This document shows positions 33,637 through 45,560 of a stretch of DNA of 64,000 bases, piece after piece. The notes under the pieces were generated by a model. The model was not told where the DNA came from. It saw only the letters and a list, made by a program, of their open reading frames with translations, and did no database searches. The stretch is from Eledone cirrhosa (Eukaryota > Mollusca > Cephalopoda > Octopoda > Eledonidae): contig OZ024743.1 in the NCBI GenBank assembly GCA_964016885.1, positions 79,318,925 to 79,382,924 of the forward strand. The letters are read 5' to 3'. How positions within the stretch are numbered: position 1 is the stretch's first letter; each line of letters begins with the position of its first letter. The position numbers and the translations under genes are program-made.

Positions 33637-34245
33637 ATAATAATAATGAAATTATTGTGTACAGTGTTCAGGTGCACTACAATTCATCAAAGGTGCATGT
33701 ACAGTACATAGAATAATGTACAAATGTCAGGAAAGTGAACAGTGTATGAGTCATGATATACTTGTGTGCGTGTGTCTGGAGGGGGAATATTAGGTGTAGT
33801 TTTGGCAAATTTCATGAAGCATGGAGGTTTTAAAGGATGCAGTGTCTTGGCAGCTAACAACTGATGCAGGTAGTTTGTTCCATGCTTCAGCAACTCTGAG
33901 CATGAAAAAATGTTTCCGAAACCCATGGGAGCTGTGCTGTTTTCTGACTTTGTAGGCATGCCCACTTGTGTTAGACACATGGAAATCAAAAAGGTGCTCA
34001 GGGTTGTTGTTGAGAAGATGGTTTATAATTTTGTGGGTGTTTACCAAGTCAGTTGCCAGACGTTGGAGCTTCAATGTATCCATACCCAGGGAAGCAAGGT
34101 GTTCAGAGTATGGTAGATGCCTGATGGAGGGTATTCGCTTGGTTACACAACTCTGGACAGTTTCCAGGAGGTCAATGTTCTGAGCAAGATAGGGGTTCCA
34201 TACTGGTGATGCAAATTCTAAGTGTGGCTGCACTATAGCTATATA
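33637..34245 (-). pseudogene. CR1/jockey-like LINE, C-terminal 147 residues and 3' UTR
   Basis: The minus-strand frame is intact from about 34240 to a stop near 33790 and reads PHLEFASPVWNPYL, IDLLETVQSCVTKRI, LGMDTLKLQRLATDL, HKIINHLL, AEAWNKLPASVVSC and TASFKTSMLHEI. These are the thumb and C-terminal parts of CR1/jockey-type reverse transcriptase. The RT palm is missing because of 5' truncation. The 3' UTR (33637-33790) ends by ATAATAATAATAATG. This is the best copy of the family that also gave 2006-2290 and 20998-22330. Confidence 0.85.
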
Positions 34246-34360
34246 CAGCTTTAAATAGATAGCTGAGTGATGTTAAGACACCCTCAACCTTTATGACAAT
34301 TTTCATGTGACAGGACACAACACTAAAAGATCCCATTTACTACATTGGATATTTTCACAA

Positions 34361-34475
34361 CACCACAGAAAAGGCTTCTACAGCACTAGAACTGTTTCAT
34401 TCGTATGAAATCATCAGGGCATTTCTGATTATTTCATATGAATGAAAGAGTTCTAGTCATGTAGAAACGTTTTCT
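34361..34475. repeat. imperfect palindrome with about 39-bp arms
   Basis: Left arm from 'ggcttctacagcactagaac' to 'cgtatgaaat', right arm from 'atttcatatgaatgaaa' to 'catgtagaaac', with a loop holding ATCATCAGGGC. A single related arm appears at 35930-35985 ('gaatgaaacagttctat'). Confidence 0.75.
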
Positions 34476-34529
34476 ATATTAAAATTTGTTTGTTGTTCTC
34501 ACTCTACTTATTATGTATTGAGTACCTTA

Positions 34530-34725
34530 TTTACTGTGGTTACCCCTGATTCTATTCGGCATAATGTAGTTGGTGGTAGGAAGGGATCTAGCTGTTAAAA
34601 TCCTTGTCAAAATACAGTTCCACCTGAGCAAGGTATGGCGCTGCCAACTGGCCAGACTTGTCTCATGACCTGTGTGACTTATCTCACCCATGCAGGGACT
34701 AATATACATTAAACGGTGATGATGT
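34530..34725 (+). mobile_element. diverged RTE-like LINE tail
   Basis: Same order of words as other tails ('gtagttggtggtaggaagg', 'cacccatgcagggacta', 'taaacggtgatgatg') but diverged. Confidence 0.65.
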
Positions 34726-34861
34726 TTTTATGTCCCGTAATTTAATGGTTCGACAAAAAAGTGATAAAAATAAATAAGTACTGCGATCGATATGATTGAC
34801 TAAATTAAGGCGGCAGTGGCCCAGCATGGCCACAGTCTTTTGTCTCTGCGGTGGCAAACCC

Positions 34862-35225
34862 CTCGTCTAGGATGCCACTTGCAGCGACACTTTCTCCAGC
34901 CGCAACCTAGTGCAGTCTGCGACTAACCCAGGTGCTGCTGCACGTTGGGCTGAGGAGGTCAAACTCTTCAAGTACCGGTCGCTCTCCGACAGGTTCATGG
35001 TCGTACCCTTGGCAGTGGAGACATCTGGTGCCCTTGGCCCTCGGGCTACCACCATAGGCGCTGAGCTAGCAGGTGTAAGCCTCGCGAGCTGGAATGGCTC
35101 TTCCAGCGCATCCCCCTTACCATCCTCCGAGGAAACGCCTTCTCCATCCTGTCCGCCGGGGCTGTGGGGAGGCCAGCATATGGGACCCCATTTGCTCAAC
35201 ATACGGATTAATAGGCAAAGTTATA
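34862..35225 (+). pseudogene. AWLFQR-type retroelement C-terminal fragment, frameshifted
   Basis: Reads DATCSDTFSSRNLVQS, KYRSLSDRFMVVPLAVETSG and then, in another frame, LEWLFQRIPLTILRGN. A stop near 34870 breaks the start of this domain. The DATCSDT segment corresponds to the AWDVTC..DT segment of invertebrate retroelement proteins, thought to be part of a nuclease-like fold. Frameshifted, so not functional. Confidence 0.65.
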
Positions 35226-35384
35226 AACTATTGTAAATAAGACAAGAATTATGTACATTAAAAAAAAAACAAATGTGTAGAGTTTCTCACTTTCTTCTTG
35301 TTTTTGTTTTCTTTTTACCATAAAAAAAAGAACATTTGCAAATTGTATTCTTTTAAAAATACGTCAGCTGTAACGTAATTTATT

Positions 35385-35499
35385 TGTTTCTACTTTAGGC
35401 ACAAGGCCAGCAATAACCCAGTTCATTACTGGTACTTTATTTTATCGACCCCGTAAGGATGAAAGGCAAAGTCAACCTCGGCGGGATTTGAACTCAGAT
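35385..35499 (-). mobile_element. tRNA-derived SINE, minus strand
   Basis: From 'tgtttctactttaggcaca' to 'gggatttgaactcagat'. CGTAATTTATT flanks at 35374-35384 and 35500-35510. Confidence 0.88.
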
Positions 35500-35510
35500 C
35501 GTAATTTATT

Positions 35511-35984
35511 ACTAACAAAAAATAACAAAATAGCAATTTATATCTAAGGGGAATAACTCTTGTTTCATTTGGTAATTGTTACCTCCCTTGAAATTTACTG
35601 AATTTTTGTTTATTTTTTGATTTTTCGTTATGTTGGAACTTACTTTTGGTAATAGTATTTTCTTATAAAACAAATCAATTTATTTTCGTAATAATAATTA
35701 TTACTAAATACATACATGAATGTATGTATAGTTTATTTGGCAATATACCGTATGTTTAATTAAAAACATTTAGAAGACCTTGCGCTATCAGTTTTAAAGT
35801 AGTGACTATGTCACTTACTTCTTTTCGGCGAAAGAAGGGAGAGAAGCTAACAGTCTGCTTCACGCTGGTTGGTGTTCATCAGAGCCACGTACTCCCCTGC
35901 TTTCGCCGAAATATATGTATGTATATAATTTCCTTCGAATGAAACAGTTCTATTCCTGTAGAAGCCATTTCTATATTAAATCTT
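35511..35984. other. no recognised gene
   Basis: AT-rich sequence. An inverted pair of short words 'tttcggcgaaag' (near 35823) and 'ctttcgccgaaa' (near 35900) brackets about 75 bp and could form a stem. Confidence 0.5.
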
Positions 35985-36243
35985 GTATAGAGGCTCAGAC
36001 TCAGACTCAGAAGCTCCCGCGTCTTGCGACGCCAGAGGCAATCATAGTGTTCCACCGCGTTCGGTCAGCAGCCAGTTGCACAGCGTCCCGCCATTGTCTG
36101 TTTGGTGCTCGCAGGTCCCTCTCACCTGTCTGGCGCCAGTTCATATTGGGTCGCCCTCTCCGTCTGCTTCCCTGCGGGCTACACCTGTATAAATCCAGAG
36201 TATGTAACCGAAACTGCACGAACGTGTATAAATATATACACAT
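35985..36243 (-). pseudogene. LINE C-terminal fragment (another family)
   Basis: The minus strand reads GSRRRGRPNMNWRQTGERDL, then WRDAVQLAADRTRWNTMIAS. This is the standard ending of CR1/RTE-type polyproteins ('RRRGRP..W...L', 'A.DR..W...'). Only about 70 residues remain. Confidence 0.65.
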
Positions 36244-36562
36244 ATCTAATATATAGGCATGTAAACACGCCAGAAAATACGTATTTCGTATTTTTCTGGC
36301 GTGTTTACATATTAGATATGTATATATATTAGATATGTATATATTAGATATGTGTATATATTAGATATGTGTATATATTAGATATGTATATATATTAGAT
36401 ATGTGTATATATTAGATGTGTGTATATATTAGATATGTGTATATATTAGATATGTGTGTATATTAGATATGTGTATATATTAGATATGTGTATATATTAG
36501 ATATGTGTATATATTAGCCATCCTGGTGCAGTCTCGGTTACATACTCTGTATTTATACAGAT
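36184..36562. repeat. nested palindromes with a 17-bp array between arms
   Basis: Outer arms: 'tgtataaatccagagtatgt' near 36186 and its complement near 36541-36562. Inner arms: 'atgtaaacacgccagaaaat' near 36258 and its complement near 36290-36310. Between them lies a 17-bp ATTAGATATGTGTATAT array at about 36311-36518. Confidence 0.8.
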
Positions 36563-36628
36563 ATAACTTCATCATACACTTCGTCTGATTTCTTCTCGCT
36601 ATAACTAGTTTAAGCATTGTTCTTATCA

Positions 36629-36653
36629 TAGCTATACCAGTAAACATGTGAGG

Positions 36654-36684
<31 letters not shown>

Positions 36685-37330
36685 CTTCTTCTTCTTCTTC
36701 TTCTTCTTCTTCTTCTTCTTCTTCTTCTTGAGAGGCTCGTGGGGGCAGAGTCCTCACCGTCTGCAACCGACCCGACTGGATCCCCACACGAGACCAGCCA
36801 AGCTTATGGATGTTGTCGAACCATCTTGCCCGGGATCTACCCCTGGGTCTCCTACCTGTTGGTTTTGCCCGTAAAATCTGTCCAGTGATTCTTTCTTGAG
36901 ACATTCTAACCATATGTCTGTAGTATCAGAGCTGTGATCTCTCAATTCAGAGATTCTTCCTGAGACATTCTAACCACATGTCTGTAGTATCAGAGCTGTG
37001 ATCTCTCAATTAAGAGATTCTTCCTGAGACATTCTAACCACATGTCTGTAGTATCAGAGCTGTGATCTCTCAATTCAGAGATTCTTTCCTGAGACATTCT
37101 AACCACATGTCTGTAGTATCAGAGCTGTGATCTCTCAATTCAGAGATTCTTTCCTGAGACATTCTAACCACATGTCTGTAGAATCGGAGCTGTGATCTCT
37201 CAATTCTGAGAAGTAGCGGCTCTACCTGGAGTGACTCTCTGATCTGTAGTAGCTCTACCTGGAGAAACTCTGATCTGTAGTAGCTCTACCTGGAGGACTC
37301 TCGGATATCAGAGCTACACACTCTATTGAG
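36629..37330 (-). pseudogene. GAA-tailed LINE, 3' end with 64-bp tandem expansion
   Basis: The minus strand reads MSQERITGQILRAKPTGRRP and ARWFDNIHKLGW, then ends in a (GAA)n tail (seen as CTT repeats, 36657-36729). Upstream of that, the region coding for the YYGHV block is repeated about five times at 64-65 bp spacing (TGAGACATT at 36897, 36961, 37025, 37090, 37155). This shows the tail type for the family. Confidence 0.82.
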
Positions 37331-37699
37331 TACTGTTATTCTTATTTGGCGTTTTCACGCCTGCTACCAACCCACATATTCTATCATACAATTGACATGA
37401 ATTATCTGAAATTTGTGATAAAGGAACTGTGTACAATTAGCTTGTGAGTGTTTGTGAGATCTCATGAAGCAATTCCGACTTAGAACCCAGAGAACCTACT
37501 CTAGACTTTACAAACATGTTCACATTGAATGATATTTGGGATTGACGTTGAGTCCTATTTCAAAGTATTCGCTTCAAGCTGGAGTGTTCGGGTCTCCGTG
37601 TTCCAAATACTTTACAGCCATCATAAATTACTCCCAGCCCGACTCTTGATTTTCCGCCATTTGCTTATTGTCTTCAACATCTACAGTAATGACCATCTT
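37331..37699. other. no recognised gene
   Basis: AT-rich sequence. I see no repeat or gene. Confidence 0.4.
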
Positions 37700-38080
37700 C
37701 CCGTTCTACGGTGGCAAACCCTTCATCTGGGATGCCACTTGCAGCGACACTTTCTCCAGCCGCAACCTGGTGCAGTCTGAGAAAAACCCAGGTACTGCTG
37801 CACGTCGGGCTGAGGAGGCCAAACTCTCCAAGTACCGGTCGCATTCCGACAGGTCTGCGGTCGTGCCCTTGGCAGTGGAGATTTCTGGTGTTCTTGGCCC
37901 TAGGGCTACCTCCCTACTCACCACCATAGGCGCTGAGGTGGCCAGCCGCAGGTGTGAGTCTCGCGAGACTCTTCCAGCGCATCTCCCTTACCATCCACTG
38001 GAGAAATGCCTTCACCATTCTGTCCACCGGGGATGTGGGGCGGCCAGCACGTGGGACCCCATTTGCTCATAATACAGAGA
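37700..38080 (+). pseudogene. AWLFQR-type retroelement C-terminal fragment, second copy
   Basis: Reads FYGGKPFIWDATCSDTFSSR, KYRSHSDRSAVVPLAVEISG, and after a frameshift ARLFQRISLTIHWRN. It includes the WDATCSDT nuclease-like segment. It closely resembles 34862-35225, so both come from one sub-family. Confidence 0.65.
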
Positions 38081-38769
38081 GACGGGGAGGGCGAGAGAGA
38101 TGGAGACGATGATAGTGGGAGTTCGGCTCTTCCACGTTCGGACCATATCCTTGTGGTTGTGTTTATTATCTATATAGAAAACAATTTATTTCCCTTCTTG
38201 TATATACCTGAAACTAAATAAGTAGTAGAGTAAGATAATGAGATGGAAGATGGTAAAAGTAAAAAGATTCTCATATACAGGCATATTAACTTGTTCTGAC
38301 TCAGTAGTTATAATAAAAAAAAAGAGCCTTAAGGTTGTTTTGACAACATTCTTAAAACGTTTCTCACGGTCCCAGACGTTAATCCCGCTACAACTCTCCA
38401 CAACTATTTAGCTCACCTGCCATTCTCCATCTTAGTATCAGACCCAGCACATCTCATTGCTTCTGTGGAACATTTCAATACTGTATTGGTTCGCTGAAGA
38501 ACAGCAGTGTCTTGTGCTAGTGGCTACCATTTGATGTTTAGAATCCCCTTAACACAACCTTTATGAAATCATTTCCAAGTCTCAGAAGAGTATAAAAACC
38601 TGGTTAAGACGCCCGATTCTTAGACACTGAGCTTGCTTTTGATCTCGAGGTCTCTGTCAGATCAAACGACGCGCTATTCTAGCTTTCCGAAAGCTTTGTT
38701 GTTTTTTTGCTGATCCTTAGATTTATTTCAGAATCAAGGGGTCCGTTTCTCTTTCTCACTCTCTCTCTC

Positions 38770-38770
<1 letters not shown>
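38081..38770. other. no recognised gene
   Basis: Unassigned sequence. No open frame with family features. Confidence 0.4.
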
Positions 38771-38861
<91 letters not shown>

Positions 38862-38882
38862 GACAGAGAGAGAGAGAGAGGG
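38771..38882. repeat. (GA)n microsatellite
   Basis: Nearly perfect GA repeats interrupted once by CCGAGACA. The Arg-Glu repeat reading frames across it are artefacts. Confidence 0.95.
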
Positions 38883-39178
38883 TGCTGCAAAAGTAGACGA
38901 AAGAGTCGACCAAATCTCATCTTGTACTCAGGAGATGTTAGGTTTGACATAAAGTTAAGCTGGAGGTGTGAACAGGACCTTCGTCTTCTCCAGACTGGTG
39001 GTAACACCCAAAACAGTGTACGCCTTCTTCAGAGGAGATCTGTATCGTCTACATAGAAGATCTCATGGTTAACGAGTTTATCTTTCAAGTATAATGAGTG
39101 TTGGAAATATTCCCTGTTAGGAAGCACACCATTATTATATCTTTTGAAACCAGTATGCTAATTATGGCTCACCCTGCA

Positions 39179-39256
39179 TATATATATATATATATATATG
39201 CACCAATGTATTTATTTGTATGTACCCTGGCTTATGTGTACACACGCGCACATTGG

Positions 39257-39342
<86 letters not shown>

Positions 39343-39345
39343 GCA
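39179..39345. repeat. (TA)n microsatellites
   Basis: Two TA tracts, 39179-39199 and about 39258-39340, separated by unique sequence. Confidence 0.93.
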
Positions 39346-39619
39346 CACATTTATATGAGATTATAACTATAACTATAACCTCGCCAATATATATATGTAT
39401 GTGTGTGTGTTTTCCCGTTGCTATACGTGTGTATATGTGTATACATCTATTCCATGCTGATATATAATTAAATTATTCTACCTTTACCTTTCTCAGCTGT
39501 AGAAATATATTTTTTATGTAAGAACCCAATTCCTTTCTTGCTTTGCTAAAAAATAATGGAAGAAGAGAATAAATGTGGTTGAGTATCCCGCAGGATGTGA
39601 GATAAACGTCTTTATAATC

Positions 39620-40039
39620 ACTATTTGGAATCTAATGGAAGAGGAAAGGGAGGGTAAGGAAGAGGAGAGAGGAGAGGAAGGGGGAATGGAGAGGAGGGGA
39701 GAGGAAAGAGGAGAGGAATGGAAAGGAAGGGAGAGGAGAGGAAGGGAGGAAGGGAGAGGAAGGGGGAGGAAGGGAAGTGAAGGAGAGAGGAGAGAGGAGA
39801 GGGAGGGAAGAGTAGGAGAGGAAGGGAGAGGAGAGAGGAGAGGAAGGGAAGAAAAGGAGAGGAAAGGAGAGGAAGGGAGAGGAGAGAGGAGAGAGGAGAG
39901 GAAAGAGGAGAGGAAGAGAAGAGAAGGAGAGGAAGGGAGAGGAGAGAGGGGGTATGGAATTATAGTGTGTGATTGATTACTGGTTACGGTAGGAACATTG
40001 GAGCAGAAGTGACAGGTGGGAGAAGAGGGGGATGTAGGG

Positions 40040-40124
<85 letters not shown>

Positions 40125-40331
40125 GGGGGATGAGGGTGGTGATAGAGCGGGTGAGGGCGAGAGAGGGAGAGAGAGGTGGGGAGACAGATAGATAAATAGG
40201 GAGATAGAGAGATAGAGAGACAGAGAGAGTAAGAAGAAAGGGGGGGTGGATAGAAAGAGAGGGCATGAGAGAGAAGAGGGATGTGGGTGGGGATAGAGTG
40301 AGAGAGAGAGCGAAAGTAGGAGAGAGAGGAT

Positions 40332-40380
<49 letters not shown>
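39620..40380. repeat. purine-only GA-rich tract
   Basis: About 760 bp that is nearly all A and G on the + strand, including perfect (GA)n at 40041-40122 and 40338-40378. Its complement-type partner lies at 51512-52320, so it extends the inverted repeat at 40377-40955. Confidence 0.9.
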
Positions 40381-40383
<3 letters not shown>

Positions 40384-40955
40384 TTTGTGATGGATCCTTC
40401 ACCGGTTTTAGCGATGAGTGTTCCAGTTGTTATCTCAACTAAACAGCCATAGTTGTAAATATGGGGTTGAGTATTCCGTACATGATTGATGACCTCAGGT
40501 GGCATCAGCGTGACACAATATATCTAAAGTCTAGACCTTTAAATTACAGCTATAGTCCAGTGTTATAGTGGAAGTGGCTGAGTATACCACAGACACGTGT
40601 ATCCTTCACATAATTCTCAGGTAAGTTTAACGTGAAAGAGCTGAACATCTGAATTACAGCTACATCCTTTCTTCTTCTTCTTCTTCGCCTACTTATTCTT
40701 GTGAGGGTCGTGGGAGCAGGGCCCTAAAACACTTCCTCCAGTAGGTCCTGTCAGAAGCAACTGGCTCCAATTGATCCGGCTGGATCCCCCGAGAGAGAGA
40801 GAGACCACCCAAGCTCATGTATGTTATCCAACCATTTTGCTCGGAGCCAACCCCTGGTTTGCCCTTAAAATTTGTGCAACAATTCTTTCCTGGGACATTC
40901 TAACCACATGTCCATAATATCGGAGCTGTGGTCCCACAAATCGGAGAAGTAGTGT
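40377..40955. repeat. left arm of a long-range inverted repeat
   Basis: Complementary to 50948-51511 with few differences, for example 'atggatccttcaccggtttt' here and its complement near 51480-51502. It includes the GAA-tailed LINE fragment at 40660-40955. Confidence 0.88.
40660..40955 (-). pseudogene. GAA-tailed LINE fragment, minus strand
   Basis: Same family as 36629-37330. The minus strand has the words for the YYGHVV block and 'ggatccagccggatcaattg', and ends in GAA repeats (CTT here, near 40670-40685). Heavily broken. Confidence 0.7.
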
Positions 40956-41129
40956 CAATGTGTCACAATCTGTCGTCTTGCTGGACATTGAATTACTCGT
41001 TCACTCCATCTGATACACTTTCACACAATTTTCGTGTTCCCAATCTCACTTATATGGTCACCAGCCACCAGCCACCACCACCACCACCACCAGTCAGCCG
41101 TACCAGCCACCACCAACACAACCACCACC

Positions 41130-42418
41130 ACCAGGGTACCAATCGCGTACTCTCTGTCACTTAACACCACAAAAGACTGGACTCCTGTCCAAGGAGAATC
41201 TCGTACTCTCAGTCACTTAACACCACAAAGACTGACCTCCTGTCCAGAAGTAATCTCGTACTCTGTCACTTAACACCACAAAAGACTGGACTCCTGTCCA
41301 AGAAGGAATCTCGTACTCTCAGTCACTTAACACCACAAAAGACTGGACTCCTGTCCAAGAAGGAATCTCGTACTCTCAGTCACTTAACACCACAAAGACT
41401 GACCTCCTGTCAAGAAGTAATCTCGTACTTCTGTCACTTAACACCACAAAAGACTGGACTCCTGTCCAAGAAGGAATCTCGTACTCTCAGTCACTTAACA
41501 CCACAAAAGACTGGACTCCTGTCCAAGAAGGAATCTCGTACTCTCAGTCACTTAACACCACAAAGACTGACCTCCTGTCCAAGAAGTAATCTCGTACTCT
41601 GTCACTTAACACCACAAAAGACTGGACTCCTGTCCAAGAAGGAATCTCGTACTCTCAGTCACTTAACACGCACAAAAGACTGCCCTCACTGTCAAGAAGG
41701 ATTCACGTACTCTCAGTCACTTAACACCACAAAAGACTGACCTCCTGTCCAAGAAGGAATCTCGTACTCTCAGTCACTTAACACCACAAAAGACTGGACT
41801 CCTGTTGAAGAAGTAATCTCGTACTCTCAGTCACTTAACACCACAAAAGACTGACCTCCTGTCCAAGAAGCAATCTCGTACTCTCAGTCACTTAACACCA
41901 CAAAAGACTGACCTCCTGTCCAAGAAGCAATCTCGTACTCTCAGTCACTTAACATCACAAAAGACTGACCGCCTGTCCAAGAAGCAATCCTGTACTCTCA
42001 GTCACTTAACACCACACAAGACTGGACTTCTGTCCAAGAAGCAATCTCGTACTCTCAGTCACTTAACACCACAAAAGACTGACCCTGTCCAAGAAGCAAT
42101 CTCGTACTCTCAGTCACTTAACACCACAAAAGACTGGACTTCCTGTCCAAGAAGCAATCTCGTACTCTCAGTCACTCAACACCACAAAAGACTGACCTCC
42201 TGTCCAAGAAGCAATCTCGTACTCTCAGTCACTTAACACCACAAAAGACTGGACTCCTGTCCAAGAAGCAATCTCGTACTCCTCAGTCACTTAACACCAC
42301 AAAAGACTGACCTCCTGTCCCAAGAAGCAATCTCGTACTCTCAGTCACTTAACACCACAAAAGACTGGACTCCTGTCCAAGAAGCAATCTCGTACTCTCA
42401 GACACTTAACACCACATG
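41130..42418. repeat. 57-bp minisatellite, about 22 copies
   Basis: Units contain CACTTAACACCACAAAAGAC, TGGACTCCTGTCCAAGAAG and AATCTCGTACTCTCAG. Two forms alternate irregularly (ggactcct and gacctcct). Stops occur in each unit, so there is no coding array. Confidence 0.93.
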
Positions 42419-42479
42419 GAGCGACCTCAGTACAGGTTTGTTACATGATATATGGAGCACAATAATGGTATATAATATA

Positions 42480-42517
42480 TTAATTGTTTCTACTTTTGGT
42501 ACAAGGCCAGCAATTAT
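42480..42517 (-). mobile_element. SINE 3'-end fragment
   Basis: Only 'taattgtttctacttttggt' and 'acaaggccagcaatta' of the SINE remain. Confidence 0.65.
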
Positions 42518-42654
42518 AATGCATAGATAATATATAATATATAAACTTAAATCAAAATATATATATGTATATATATAAAATATAATGTAATGCATTTATA
42601 ATATTATACACGCACGTATACACATTTATACGTACATAATACTTACTTACAGAC

Positions 42655-42655
42655 A

Positions 42656-42754
<99 letters not shown>

Positions 42755-42760
42755 CATATA
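42655..42760. repeat. (CA)n microsatellite
   Basis: Nearly perfect CA repeats. Reading frames of alternating Cys-Val are artefacts. Confidence 0.95.
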
Positions 42761-43019
42761 TATATATATACATATACATACATACACACACTGAAACAGA
42801 CACACACACAGACACACACACACACATATATACATGTGATAATGCGTATATAATGTATAAAATACATACGACATACACATAAGATACTATCTAATATAAT
42901 GGTAATGACCTATATGTTATAATATGTAATGGTGAGATGTAATAATTACGGCAGTTGATTATAGAGGTTTTAACATCCAGTCTCTCAACTGGAGGACATA
43001 GAAACTGATTGATAACATC

Positions 43020-44620
43020 TCAAACAACCACCACGTACCACCACCACTAACACACACCACCACTAACACTACCACTACCACTACCACCACTACCACTAAC
43101 ACTATCACTAACACTACCACTACCACCACCACTAACACCACCACTACCACCACCACTAAAACTACTACTACCACTACCACCACTACCACTATCACTACCA
43201 CTACCACCACTACCACTAACACTACCACTACCACCACCACTAACACTACCACTACCACTACCACCACTACACTAACACTACCACTACCACCGACACTAAC
43301 ACTACCACTACCACCACTACCACTAACACTACCACTACCACCACCACTAACACTACCACCACTACCACCACTACCACTACCAACCACCATTAACACTACC
43401 ACTACCACCACCATTAACACTACCACTACCACCACCACCACTACCAACACTACCACCACCACTAACACTACCACCACCACTACCACCACTAACACTAACA
43501 CTACCACTACCACCACCATTAACACTACCACTACCACACCACCACCACCACTACACTACCACCATCACCACTACCACCACCATTAACACTACCACCACCA
43601 CCACTAACACTATCACTACCACTACCACCACCACTACCACCACCACCACTACCACACTATCACCACCACTAACACTACCACTACCACTACCACCGTACCA
43701 CTAACACTACCACTACCACCACCATTAACACTACCACTACCACCACCACCACTACCACTACCACCATCACCACTACCACCACCCGTAACACTACCACCAC
43801 CACCACTAACACTATCACTACCACTACCACCACCACTACCACTACCACCACTACCACTACGACTATCACTAACACTACCACCACCACCACCATCACTACC
43901 ACTACCACCACCACTAGCACTAACACTACCACTACCACCACCACCACTACCATTAACACTAACACTACCACCACTAACACTACCACTAGCACTACCACCA
44001 CCACCACTAACACTAACACTACCACTACCACTACCACCACTAACACTAACACTACCACTACCACCACCACCACTATCATTAACACTACCACTACCACCAG
44101 CACCACTACCATTAACACTAACACTACCACCACCACAACTACCACCACCACCACTACCATTAACACTACCACCACCACCACTACCACCACCACCTCTACC
44201 ACAACTACCATTAACACTACCACCACCGCTACCACCACCACCACCACTAACACCACCACCACTACCACTACCACCACCACTACCAGCACCTCTACCACCA
44301 CTACCATCACCAGTACCACCACCACCACCACCACCACCACCACCACTACCAGCACCACCACTACCAGCCCCACCACTACCACTATACCACCACCACCACC
44401 ATTACTACCACCACCACCACCACCACTACCACCACTACCACCACCACCACCACCACTACCACCACCACAACCACTACTACCACCACTACACACCACTACT
44501 ACTACCACCACCACTAACACCATCACCATCATCATCATCACTACCTTCATCATAGTCAACATCATTGTCATCACCACCACCACCACTACCACTAGCACCA
44601 TCATCATCACCACCATTACC
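43020..44620. repeat. 1.6 kb ACC/ACT-rich trinucleotide array
   Basis: Repeats of ACC, ACT and AAC triplets mixed in short higher-order words (ACTACCACCACCA, CTAACACTACC). The + strand has almost no G. The long poly-Val frames on the minus strand are artefacts. Confidence 0.93.
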
Positions 44621-44630
44621 ATTTATTATT

Positions 44631-44808
44631 GGATTGGCAGTATCGGTAGAGGGTCAGACACCATGCTTTCCAGCATAGTTACGTCCCTTTACGATCTGAG
44701 TTCAAGTCCCGTTGAGGTTAACTTTGCCTTTCATCCTTACGGGATCGATAAAATAAAGTACCAGTAATGCACTGGGTATTTGCTGGCCTTGTGCCTAAAG
44801 TAGAAACT
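44631..44808 (+). mobile_element. tRNA-derived SINE, full-length
   Basis: From 'ggattggcagtatcggtaga' to 'gcctaaagtagaaac', with the B box 'gagttcaagtccc'. It sits at the end of the ACC array. No clear target duplication is seen. Confidence 0.88.
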
Positions 44809-44859
44809 TTGAGTCTCAATCATTGATTTTATTTAACTGGAAAGTATGTTGAATTGAAT

Positions 44860-45390
44860 ATCAAGCCGCTACCTGCAGCCTCAGATATTCAGGACGTATC
44901 GGAGGGTTCTTGCTGTTCCCAGCAAGCATGCCTTTTGAAGTGTTCCAAAAAGCGGGGCTGGACTAATCTTCTTTAACCATCTTTGGAAACTCTTTAAGAT
45001 AGTACCTAGTGCTCCTATGACAATCGGTTGGTCAGTTCTCTGTGTGTCTTTGGGGTCAGAGTTTGTTGTTTTTCTTGTATTGTCTACTATACATTGGCAG
45101 TATCGGTAGCGATTCGGACTCCATGCTTTGCAGCATAGAGTTACGGCCCTTTATGATCTGAGTTCAAATCCCACCGAGGATAACTTTGCCTTTCATCCTT
45201 ACGGGGTCGATAAAATAAAGTACCAGTCACACACTGGGGTCGATTTTATCGGCTCCCCCCCCCCCCCCTAAATTGATGGCCTGTGCCTATATAAGAAACC
45301 ATTGTCTACTATATTTCTATGTCTAATATTTCGTTTTAGCTTTTAATATGTTTCTCCTTAAATTTACCAGTTTGTAGTGGTCGAGCTTTA
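44860..45390 (-). pseudogene. LINE C-terminal fragment interrupted by a SINE
   Basis: The minus strand reads NSDPKDTQRTDQPIVIGALG followed by FQRWLKKISP and LQKACLLGTARTLRYVLNI, then a stop. This ending (VIGALGT..., LLGTARILR-like) is common to a family of invertebrate reverse-transcriptase proteins. The SINE at 45092-45300 inserted between its codons, splitting it. Dead fragment. Confidence 0.75.
45092..45300 (+). mobile_element. tRNA-derived SINE inside a LINE fragment
   Basis: Flanked by ATTGTCTACTATA at 45079-45091 and 45301-45313, a perfect 13-bp target duplication. It has a poly-C run near 45257 within the body. Confidence 0.93.
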
Positions 45391-45474
45391 AATCAGAGTG
45401 AGGGCTGCGTTTTCATTTTTAGGGAAGTACAGATGGAATATTCATCGTTGACACCGATGTAGAACCATTTACTG

Positions 45475-45560
45475 TATGTATGTATGTATGTATGTATGTA
45501 TGTATATATATATGTATGTATGTGTGTGTGTATGTGTGTATGTATGTATGTATGTATGTT
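45475..45560. repeat. (TATG)n microsatellite
   Basis: TATG/TGTA repeats. It abuts the zinc-finger LINE fragment at its 5' side. Confidence 0.9.

Noticed and set aside
34400..34450. Hammerhead ribozyme on the minus strand (CTGATGA and GAAAC present)
   Set aside because: The GAAA would be consumed in the hairpin between the two motifs, so the core cannot form as required.
38707..40505. Arg-Glu, Ser-Leu and Tyr-Ile repeat proteins
   Set aside because: They are translations of GA, CT and TA microsatellites.
42959..44622. Minus-strand frames rich in Val, up to 311 codons
   Set aside because: They translate the ACC/ACT array, with no sign of a gene.
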